A DNA stretch of 35,462 nt, taken from NCBI GenBank assembly GCA_045660295.1, contig JAZRDN010000058.1, positions 1 through 35,462 on the forward strand, written 5' to 3'. Shown here piece after piece: positions 15,242 through 21,720 of this stretch. Made by a program: the position numbers and the translations under genes. A model generated the notes under the pieces. The model had not been told where the DNA came from, did no database searches, and saw nothing but the letters and a program-made list of their open reading frames with translations. How positions within the stretch are numbered: the first letter of the stretch is position 1; each line of letters starts with the position of its first letter. The DNA is from RGIG8775 sp045660295. Its GTDB lineage: Bacteria; Bacillota; Clostridia; Oscillospirales; CAG-272.

Positions 15242-16372
15242 TTAGTTCTGTTTAAGCTCATTGCTGGCGTTTGTCACCATCGCGCTGAAAAGGAAGAGAA
15301 CGTCCTTTCCCTCAAAGCCGCCGAGGAGCATATTTATATAGCCTGCCGCGGTCTCTCTTATATCGACCACGTGAATAGTGCTATATCCCTCGATAAGAAG
15401 CGGAGAGATACTTGAACCGAAGGAGTCACGGAAGATCACAAGCTCCTTGCCGTTATCCTGAGCGGGATTGGTTATGGTCATCGGTCCCTGTCTCGCTCCC
15501 GAAAGGAAGAAGTCATAGGGCTCGAGTCCGTTAGCCTTTTCCCTGTCGTAGATATCAACGTATTTGCCCTTTGTATGGTCAAAAAGAGTTGCGTTATCTA
15601 TTGCGTCATTGGTGAGATAGTGGATAGTTTCGCTATCGACCGCAAGACCGAGCTGTCCCGTATACACGCCGTAGAAGGGCACGTCGAGCGTGTTCGTCTT
15701 GAAGTCCCACGAATACTCATCGGCAACACCGAGAGCGTCGGCAAGCTTTTTAGCCACGTCAACTATCTGTTCCTGTCTCCAGTGAGTATCGGTCTTGTAA
15801 TAGTCCTCGATAGAAAGCTCACCGAAAATATCCACGTACTCAAAATCGGGGCATGCCTCGGTTATCATATCTATCAGCTGCGCGTAATCGTAGGCAAGAT
15901 AGCCGTTTTCCTCCGCGATAAAGTAGTTTTTATCGGGAATTATCGAAAGAATGACCTTGTTGGCTTTATCCTTAAGATATTTACTGTAGATATTGTTCCA
16001 TATCTTAGTAGCGTTATTTACAGAACTCTCGTTAAGCGTCGGCTGCATCTCGCTGATAACGCCATCAACGATATAGATATCGTTGTTATCTTTTTTATTA
16101 AAGAGCTTAAGCTCCACGAATGCCTTCAGCTCCCGCATGGTATCGCGCAGAGGGAACTGGTCGAGCGTATAGTCCTCAAAGTCGGAAATATACTCTTTTA
16201 CACTTGCATTAAAGCCCTTATCGCTCAATTCAAACACGGGAAACTGCGCGAGATTTCTGCGCTCGCTCTCAGAAAGCTCTTTGGGAGTATGGAGCACACA
16301 CGCAATAGCCACTATAAAAACAAATAGGATAAACACCGCGGAGGTCACAATATTTTTTACGTTGGTTTTCAT
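15242..16372 (-). CDS. DHHW-family (AlgJ-like SGNH) protein
   Basis: This 376-residue protein has one N-terminal membrane anchor (VTSAVFILFVFIVAIACVL, about residues 10-28), with the rest probably outside the cell. ERRNLAQFP and QFPLRD are typical near the N-terminus of DHHW proteins. The catalytic region YYKTDTHW holds the Asp-x-x-His of an SGNH/AlgJ-type hydrolase fold, and FRDSFGSSISPLL supplies the Ser block. AlgJ/AlgX-like proteins transfer acetyl groups onto exported polysaccharide. The gene follows MBOAT by 12 bases, and the two form an O-acylation pair. Neither the substrate polymer nor a glycosyltransferase is encoded nearby. Confidence 0.9.
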   Translation of the reverse strand: MKTNVKNIVTSAVFILFVFIVAIACVLHTPKELSESERRNLAQFPVFELSDKGFNASVKEYISDFEDYTLDQFPLRDTMRELKAFVELKLFNKKDNNDIYIVDGVISEMQPTLNESSVNNATKIWNNIYSKYLKDKANKVILSIIPDKNYFIAEENGYLAYDYAQLIDMITEACPDFEYVDIFGELSIEDYYKTDTHWRQEQIVDVAKKLADALGVADEYSWDFKTNTLDVPFYGVYTGQLGLAVDSETIHYLTNDAIDNATLFDHTKGKYVDIYDREKANGLEPYDFFLSGARQGPMTITNPAQDNGKELVIFRDSFGSSISPLLIEGYSTIHVVDIRETAAGYINMLLGGFEGKDVLFLFSAMVTNASNELKQN

Positions 16373-16384
16373 ATTTTTGCCTCC

Positions 16385-17797
16385 TTAGAATCTGAAGTAA
16401 AGGAAGAAGCTTGCCGAGCTGTCAACAAGATATGCGGTAACGACCACGAGAAGCGCCACCATAATGACAGGCTCGAGCAGGTTTGCCACCTTGCCGAATT
16501 TCTTACTGTCACGCAGCTTAACCGCCAGCATCTTAACAACGGGAGTCGCGCCGATTGCCGAAATAATCACCATGGGCGCGTAGCTCTTAAGGTAATAGAG
16601 CGTAGTTTCGTTGACAAAAGGAATATCAAGAGCGCCGAACATACCGCCAAGGTCAGAAAGCGCGCCCGAAACGCCGTTACCGTTAAAGATAACGAAGCTG
16701 ACTATCATAACCACAAAAACGTAGATATGAGAAATGAATCTGGGAAGCCTTTCCAGCCACTTCGCAAGGAAGAGCTTTTCAAGAAGCAGGAAGAGCGCGA
16801 AGTAAAGACCCCATATGATAAACGTCCAGTCAGCGCCGTGCCAGAAGCCTGTAAGGAACCACACCACAAGCACGTTTCTGAACCATTTGAGCTTAGATAC
16901 CTTGTTGCCGCCAAGCGGAATATATACGTAATCCCTGAACCAAGTGCCAAGAGACATATGCCATCTGCGCCAGAACTCCGAAACGCTCTTGGAGATAAAG
17001 GGATAGTTGAAGTTTTCAAGGAATCTGAAGCCGAATATCTTTCCAAGACCTATCGCCATATCGCTGTAACCCGAGAAGTCGTAGTATATCTGCAGGCAGT
17101 AAGCAATAGCGTAAAGCCAATAGAAAAGCACAGATTTATCTCCGCTTTCACGGAATATCTGTCCCGCGCCGCAGAGATAACCGAATGAGTCTGCTATAAG
17201 CACCTTTTTGGCAAGTCCCACCGCGAAGCGGAAGGCACCCGACGAAAACTGCTCAAAGCTATGCTTTCTTGTGCTCAGATCCTCCTCAACCGTGGTATAT
17301 CTTACGATAGGTCCCGCGATAAGCTGTGGGAAAAGAGCCACGTATGTTGCAAGGTGAATGAAATTTTTCTGCACCTTTGCGTCTCCGCGGTAAACGTCGA
17401 TGGTATAGCTTATGGTCTGGAAAGTATAGAAGCTGATACCGATAGGAAGCGCAAGCTTCAAAAGACCTATGTTAGTACCGAATATGGAATTAACGTTGCC
17501 CACAAAGAAATCGGTATATTTAAAGAACAGAAGCGCCGAAAGTCCTATCGCCACCGACGATATCATAAAGACCTTTGACCATTTGGTGTTTCTGAATCTA
17601 TCTATCAAAAGTCCGTGGATATATGCCGACAGCGACGAGGCTATCATCAAAAGCACATATATCGGTTCTCCGTAGAAGTAAAAGAACAGGCTTGCCGCGA
17701 GCAATATGAAATTCTTGAACTTAAAGGGCACAAGAAAATACAGTATCATTACCGCTGGCAAGAAATAGTACAGGAAACTGATACTTGAAAAGAGCAT
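16385..17797 (-). CDS. MBOAT-family O-acyltransferase (AlgI/DltB-like)
   Basis: This 470-residue polytopic membrane protein moves acyl groups from the cytoplasm to an extracellular polymer. The many hydrophobic segments begin at SISFLYYFLPAVMILYFLV. The conserved AlgI block EFWRRWHMSLGTWFRDYVYIPLGG is followed by the catalytic His in TGFWHGADWTFIIWG. The N-terminal YYFLP and PQLIAGPIVRY strings also fit AlgI. GGAGGTAAAAA precedes the start. No separate promoter was found in the 110 bases upstream, so it is probably transcribed by readthrough from the sigma/anti-sigma operon ahead of it (inference). Confidence 0.94.
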   Translation of the reverse strand: MLFSSISFLYYFLPAVMILYFLVPFKFKNFILLAASLFFYFYGEPIYVLLMIASSLSAYIHGLLIDRFRNTKWSKVFMISSVAIGLSALLFFKYTDFFVGNVNSIFGTNIGLLKLALPIGISFYTFQTISYTIDVYRGDAKVQKNFIHLATYVALFPQLIAGPIVRYTTVEEDLSTRKHSFEQFSSGAFRFAVGLAKKVLIADSFGYLCGAGQIFRESGDKSVLFYWLYAIAYCLQIYYDFSGYSDMAIGLGKIFGFRFLENFNYPFISKSVSEFWRRWHMSLGTWFRDYVYIPLGGNKVSKLKWFRNVLVVWFLTGFWHGADWTFIIWGLYFALFLLLEKLFLAKWLERLPRFISHIYVFVVMIVSFVIFNGNGVSGALSDLGGMFGALDIPFVNETTLYYLKSYAPMVIISAIGATPVVKMLAVKLRDSKKFGKVANLLEPVIMVALLVVVTAYLVDSSASFFLYFRF

Positions 17798-17827
17798 TTT
17801 TTACCTCCAACCTAATTTTTGGCACAC

Positions 17828-17866
17828 AAAAACGATGCAGACACCGACACTCAGTATCCGCATCGT
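17828..17866 (-). terminator. Terminator/attenuator between anti-sigma gene and MBOAT
   Basis: A 7-bp stem (ACGATGC 17832-17838, GCATCGT 17860-17866), extended inside by GATAC/GTGTC pairing, is followed on the minus strand by five T's. It lies about 40 bases before the MBOAT start, with no promoter visible after it. Confidence 0.7.
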
Positions 17867-17877
17867 CCAGTATCAAA

Positions 17878-17922
17878 GCGGTGAATTACTCCGCTTTTTC
17901 ATATGGCGGTGAATTACTCCGC
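17878..17922 (-). repeat. Duplicated 17-base hairpin at end of anti-sigma gene
   Basis: GCGGTGAATTACTCCGC occurs twice, at 17878-17894 and 17906-17922. Each copy is a small GCGG/CCGC hairpin. The copy at 17906 contains the TAA stop codon of the anti-sigma gene; the other looks like a local duplication of the gene end. Confidence 0.9.
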
Positions 17923-18522
17923 CGTTACAAGATTTGCTTTGTATTCCCCGTCGGCGTGCTCAAGAACAAGCATCCATTCGCCCGAGCGGTTCTTAATGGT
18001 CATAACGCTTTCGGCGTTACTCTCTGCCGCAGGCATTGCCCAGAACAAAGTCACGTTTCCATCAATTCTCGTTTTCTGACCGATATCTTCATAGCTTCCG
18101 TCGGCGTTCTTTATATAAACGCTTCCGTACTCGGTTTTCACTTCGGTCTTTCCTTCAAATTCAAAGGTGAATTCCGCTCCGACACATCCGTTTGGCAGTT
18201 CGTCGTATTCATAATGTTCGTTATCGTAAGCCGCGATGGTCAACACTCTGCTTTCAAGGGATGACGGAGCTATTAATTCACCGCTCTTGGCGTAAGCCAC
18301 AGACACGTTACCGTTTTCAAGAATATCAAACGGCAAAACTGTTAAACAGCAAACAAGCAGGACACAGGCAAGCGCGCCCGAAAGCACAGGTCTCATGCGA
18401 ATATAGAGAGGCTTTCTGCGAGGCTTTTCCTCGGCTGCGAGAACGCTGTAAAAAATTCGGTTCTTCAAGTCGTCCGTCGGTTTTATTTTTTTGTATTCAT
18501 CGACAAACTTTTTGTCAAGCAT
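17914..18522 (-). CDS. Putative anti-sigma factor, single-pass membrane protein
   Basis: This 202-residue protein has an N-terminal cytoplasmic part (LDKKFVDEYKKIKPTDDLKNRIFYSVL) like the sigma-binding helix of Firmicutes DUF4179-type anti-sigma factors. One membrane helix follows at about residues 48-65 (VLSGALACVLLVCCLTVLPF), then an extracytoplasmic domain of about 130 residues. No zinc-finger motif is present, unlike the anti-sigma at 2613-3362. The start at 18522 is chosen for AAAGGAG upstream; the longer frame has no such site. It directly follows an ECF sigma gene, which is the main reason for the call. The outer domain was not recognised. Confidence 0.78.
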   Translation of the reverse strand: MLDKKFVDEYKKIKPTDDLKNRIFYSVLAAEEKPRRKPLYIRMRPVLSGALACVLLVCCLTVLPFDILENGNVSVAYAKSGELIAPSSLESRVLTIAAYDNEHYEYDELPNGCVGAEFTFEFEGKTEVKTEYGSVYIKNADGSYEDIGQKTRIDGNVTLFWAMPAAESNAESVMTIKNRSGEWMLVLEHADGEYKANLVTAE

Positions 18523-18584
18523 ATTCCCTTCTCCTTTCCGAAGATTTTTCGGATAAGAACTCCACAAATAAATAGCTTTCCCAC

Positions 18585-19094
18585 CTATGAAATCGGGGCA
18601 ATCTTTTCCTTAAGCAGCTCTCTGCCCCTTGACAGCCGCATTTTTACCGCCGACTGCGAGAGTCCGAGGGCGCTTGCCACGTCGGCAACGCTTATTTCCT
18701 CAAGGTAATGAAGCACAAACACAGTTCTGTACTTTTCGGGAAGCGCGAAGATTGAATTAAGAACTTCGCCCTCGCCCTTTTCAATTCCGTAATCCTCAAG
18801 CTCGTTTATCTCGTCAAGTCCCACCGCGCTTCTCACGGTGCGCTTGCGCATAACGTCCTTGCAATGATTGGACGCCACGCGGAGAAACCACGCTTTCTCA
18901 TGGTCAACGTCGTTAAAGGCTTTCGGACTTGTAAAGTACTTTAAGAACACGTCCTGTACCGCATCTTCCGCGTCCTCCCTGCTTCGAAGCATTGAATAAC
19001 AAACGCGGAACAGCATTTCCCCGTACCTATTATATAGAGTTTCAAAATCCGTCGGCTCGCTCTTTGGCGATCCGAGAAATGATAGATTGTGCAT
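18585..19094 (-). CDS. ECF-type RNA polymerase sigma factor
   Basis: This 169-residue sigma factor has region 2 with CYSMLRSREDAEDAVQDVFLKYF and VDHEKAWFLRVASNHCKDVMRKR. Region 4 is EKYRTVFVLHYLEEISVADVASALGLSQSAVKMRLSRGRELL. The start is the ATG at 19094, preceded by GGAAAGGAAG; a longer frame from 19151 would begin close to the promoter and lacks a binding site. The paired downstream gene is a membrane anti-sigma factor. A candidate ECF promoter at 19167-19193 suggests positive autoregulation. It belongs to a different subgroup from the sigma at 1996-2565, judging from region 4 and its partner type. Confidence 0.93.
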   Translation of the reverse strand: MHNLSFLGSPKSEPTDFETLYNRYGEMLFRVCYSMLRSREDAEDAVQDVFLKYFTSPKAFNDVDHEKAWFLRVASNHCKDVMRKRTVRSAVGLDEINELEDYGIEKGEGEVLNSIFALPEKYRTVFVLHYLEEISVADVASALGLSQSAVKMRLSRGRELLKEKIAPIS

Positions 19095-19166
19095 TTGTTT
19101 CTTCCTTTCCGAAGCATTCTTTACGGATGCCTCGGTGTGGGGATCACACACATCTTACATCCATAA

Positions 19167-19193
19167 CACGTATCAAAAACGCAAAAGGTCACA
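19167..19193 (-). promoter_or_regulatory. Candidate autoregulated ECF promoter
   Basis: On the minus strand TGTGACC (19187-19193), a 16-base T-rich spacer and CGTG (19167-19170) resemble clostridial ECF promoters of the form TGTxACC-16-CGT (pattern from memory). It lies about 70 bases before the sigma start codon, and no sigma-A promoter is seen there. Confidence 0.6.
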
Positions 19194-19210
19194 AAAAAGA
19201 AAAGTTTTTC

Positions 19211-20026
19211 TCAAAGTTTATACACAAGATCGGCTATAAGCCCCTCATTATTGGAGCATAGGCATTTATCACAGATATCCTTTACAGGGTCTATGGCGTT
19301 TGACGGACAAACGGCGACGTCGGCGACACGAAGCAGCTCGATATCGTTTTCATTGTCTCCGCAGACATAGACTGTAAGCTCCTTACCCTTACCGGCATAA
19401 TATTTTTTAAATGAAGAAAAAAGACTTGACTTATTGGTATTCCTCATCTGTATCTCGAGCAAGGTCGGCTTTGAGCGATTATACTCAAAAACCCCCGGAA
19501 ATTCGGCGGATAGCTCCTGCTCTATATGGACAAGAGTGTCGGCATCATCCCCAAAAACCACCTTATACCATCCGTTTTTTTGCCATTGTTCATAAGGAAC
19601 CAATATATACGCCTCTATGCCGTATCCGTCAAGCTCCTCCGCGGCACGTCTATCCTCACTGTCGACTATATAGCCCCCATAATAAGATGCCCTGATAAGC
19701 GTGGATTTATGACGGGCGCGCACAGACATAACGGCGCGGTGAGCAAGCTCTCCGTTCATATAGTTCTCGCAAAAGACCTTTTTCTCGGAAAAATCGTAAA
19801 AATATGTACCGTTACACATTATGGCGAGCGCGTTGACAAGCTTGTCCACGTCTGGGATTATCGCATCAAGATTATAGTGCATTCTTCCCGTGGCGAGCGA
19901 AAAAAGACCGCCCTCGCGCTTAAAATATTCAATTGCTTCAATATTTCGTTCCACCACCTTAGTACCGTCAGCCAAAAAGGTGCGGTCAAGGTCGGTTAAT
20001 ATCGCTATGTTATCAAACCTGCCCAT
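19211..20026 (-). CDS. HAD-superfamily (Cof-type) hydrolase
   Basis: This is a 271-residue HAD phosphatase with a C2B cap, of the Cof/YidA group that dephosphorylates small sugar and nucleotide phosphates. Motif I reads LTDLDRTFL: the two catalytic Asp are kept, but the usual Gly of DxDGT is Arg. Motif II is SLATGR, the motif III Lys lies before ELTVYV, and motif IV is CGDNENDIELL. The start ATG at 20026 lies 13 bases after the rluD stop. The upstream sequence overlaps a repeat (20027-20042) that supplies a weak AAGAGAG binding site. It is the last gene of the long minus-strand cluster. Confidence 0.87.
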   Translation of the reverse strand: MGRFDNIAILTDLDRTFLADGTKVVERNIEAIEYFKREGGLFSLATGRMHYNLDAIIPDVDKLVNALAIMCNGTYFYDFSEKKVFCENYMNGELAHRAVMSVRARHKSTLIRASYYGGYIVDSEDRRAAEELDGYGIEAYILVPYEQWQKNGWYKVVFGDDADTLVHIEQELSAEFPGVFEYNRSKPTLLEIQMRNTNKSSLFSSFKKYYAGKGKELTVYVCGDNENDIELLRVADVAVCPSNAIDPVKDICDKCLCSNNEGLIADLVYKL

Positions 20027-20042
20027 TGTTCTCTCTTGCCTA
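20027..20042 (-). repeat. 16-bp repeat, copy 2 (one mismatch)
   Basis: TAGGCAAGAGAGAACA begins with the TAG stop of rluD and ends against the start codon of the HAD gene, so it also serves as the HAD ribosome binding region. Confidence 0.8.
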
Positions 20043-20990
20043 CGAATTTGTTTTTTCAAGCTTTTCGATAAGCTTTTTCATCTCCTCGGGAAGCTCGCAC
20101 TCAAAGTGCATGGTCTTTCCCGTTTTCGGGTGGGTGAGTGTAAGCTCCTTGGCGTGGAGGCACTGACCCGAAATAAGACTCTTGTTAGCCGCCTCAAACT
20201 GTGTTTTTCCTCCGCCGTAGACGCTGTCACCCACAAGCGGATGCCCGCGGTACGCCATATGCACGCGTATCTGGTGAGTTCTTCCCGTTTCCAGCACACA
20301 ACGCACCAAAGAAAAGCCCTTATACCTCGCGAGCACAGTAAAATGCGTAACGGCATGTCTCGCCGTTCCCTGTCCCTCTTTCAGCACCGCCATTTTTTTG
20401 CGGTCGGTGGGATGTCTGCCTATTGGCGCGTCCACTGTTCCCGAATCCTCTGAAAAGTTACCTATAAGAATAGCGTAATAAACACGGCTGACGGCGTGCG
20501 TTTTAAGCTGGGCGGCAAGCGAATTGTGAGCCTCGTCGTTTTTAGCCGCCACTAAAAGTCCGCTGGTATCTTTATCTATTCTATGGACGATTCCGGGGCG
20601 CACAACGCCGCCAACCCCTGAAAGACTACCCTTGCACCTGTACAAAAGTGCGTTTACCAGCGTGCCGCTCGGATTGCCCGCCGCAGGGTGGACCACCATA
20701 CCGCAAGGCTTATTCACCACTATTATATCGTCGTCCTCATAAACCACGTCAAGCGGAATATCCTCGGGCTCTGCTTTGTCGGACACAGGCTCGGGAAGCT
20801 CTATTTCAACAACATCCCCCGCACGGAGCTTATAATTTTTAGCCACCTCTTTGCCACACACGGTTATATCGCCGCTTTCAACAAGTCTGGCAACCGCCGA
20901 GCGAGTAAGCTCGGTTTTGTCGGCAACAAGCGCATCTATTCGCTTTCGGGCGTCCTCGAGGGTAACTGTTATAACAACACTTTCTTCCAT
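20040..20990 (-). CDS. rluD: RluD-family 23S rRNA pseudouridine synthase
   Basis: This 316-residue enzyme isomerises uridines, normally in helix 69 of 23S rRNA. An N-terminal S4 RNA-binding domain (KRIDALVADKTELTRSAVARLVESG) spans about residues 14-75. The catalytic domain follows, with HRIDKDTSGLLV holding the catalytic Asp, RVYYAIL, and LETGRTHQIRVHMAYRGHPLVGDSVYG. The gene starts one base after the lspA stop, so the two are coupled. In Bacilli the homologue (ylyB) also follows lspA. Confidence 0.95.
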   Translation of the reverse strand: MEESVVITVTLEDARKRIDALVADKTELTRSAVARLVESGDITVCGKEVAKNYKLRAGDVVEIELPEPVSDKAEPEDIPLDVVYEDDDIIVVNKPCGMVVHPAAGNPSGTLVNALLYRCKGSLSGVGGVVRPGIVHRIDKDTSGLLVAAKNDEAHNSLAAQLKTHAVSRVYYAILIGNFSEDSGTVDAPIGRHPTDRKKMAVLKEGQGTARHAVTHFTVLARYKGFSLVRCVLETGRTHQIRVHMAYRGHPLVGDSVYGGGKTQFEAANKSLISGQCLHAKELTLTHPKTGKTMHFECELPEEMKKLIEKLEKTNS

Positions 20991-20991
20991 A

Positions 20992-21510
20992 TCAGCTCTC
21001 GCCGTCGGACTTTTGCTTCGCCTTGTTTTTCTCGTCTTTGATTATATCAATAAACAAGTAAACAAAAAGGATTGCGGCGCCTACGCAAACAAATGAATCG
21101 GCGACGTTGAATATCCAATACCACAAATTCGGAAAAGCACAAAAATCCAAAAAGTCAATCACAGTTCCGTTGCCAAAGCTCTCGCCGTAGAAAAGGCGGT
21201 CTATCATATTTCCTATGCCGCCGCCTATTATCATAGCGGTAGGAATATAGATGAGCTTTTGCCTCGGTCGGTATTTTACAAGATAGAATATCATACCCAC
21301 TATCATCACCGTGGATATCACCATGAACACCCATCGGCTGTTGCTGAAGCTTCCGAACGACGCTCCCGGATTTCTTATATAAGTAAAGTGAAACACGTTC
21401 TTGATAAATGGCACCGACTCGCCAAGCTCCATATTGGACACAACTATCCATTTGGTAGCCTGATCCAGCGCCACAACGCCAAGAACGATCAACAAACTAA
21501 TAAGCAACAT
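20992..21510 (-). CDS. lspA: Lipoprotein signal peptidase (signal peptidase II)
   Basis: This 172-residue membrane aspartic protease cuts the signal peptide from lipidated prolipoproteins. It has four hydrophobic segments and the family boxes LDQATKW, IRNPGASFG, GGIGNMIDRL (first catalytic Asp) and NVADSFVCVG (second catalytic Asp). AGGAG lies five T's before the ATG. A 13-bp hairpin with a T-run lies immediately before this ribosome binding site, so lspA expression may depend on readthrough. The lipoproteins at 181-840 and 14246-15043 are among its likely substrates. Confidence 0.96.
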   Translation of the reverse strand: MLLISLLIVLGVVALDQATKWIVVSNMELGESVPFIKNVFHFTYIRNPGASFGSFSNSRWVFMVISTVMIVGMIFYLVKYRPRQKLIYIPTAMIIGGGIGNMIDRLFYGESFGNGTVIDFLDFCAFPNLWYWIFNVADSFVCVGAAILFVYLFIDIIKDEKNKAKQKSDGES

Positions 21511-21520
21511 AAAAACTCCT

Positions 21521-21601
21521 AAAAATCGGGACTGTTTTGCACAAGGGGCAAAACCAAGATATAAAATCCGATTTCATCCGATATCAAACAAAACAGTCCC
21601 G
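21521..21601 (-). terminator. Long-looped terminator/attenuator in front of lspA
   Basis: A perfect 13-bp stem (CGGGACTGTTTTG 21527-21539, CAAAACAGTCCCG 21589-21601) encloses a 49-base loop. On the minus strand it is followed by ATTTTT and then AGGAG of lspA. The loop contains two copies of ATCGGAT. Confidence 0.72.
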
Positions 21602-21683
21602 TTATTGGGCACAAGCCCTTATACTTTGCAAGTGAGAAGTGCCATAAAGCGCCGAAAATTCAGACTTCAAGGCGGCTTCTGAT

Positions 21684-21699
21684 TATTCTCTCTTGCCTA
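21684..21699 (-). repeat. 16-bp repeat TAGGCAAGAGAGAATA, copy 3
   Basis: Identical to the copy at 15041-15056 but on the other strand. It lies about 20 bases after the ileS stop codon. Confidence 0.8.
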
Positions 21700-21720
21700 T
21701 AGCGGTTTTACACCGCGTTA

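Larger units (their letters stand above)
21511..21720 (-). promoter_or_regulatory. Structured ileS-lspA intergenic leader
   Basis: These 210 bases contain, in minus-strand order: a GCGG/CCGC hairpin after the ileS stop (about 21702-21718); repeat copy 3 (21684-21699); a GGGC-TTGT-GCCC hairpin (21607-21618); and the long-looped hairpin described separately. No consensus sigma-A promoter was found. It may hold an attenuator or an unrecognised cis-regulatory RNA for lspA-rluD-HAD. Confidence 0.5.
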
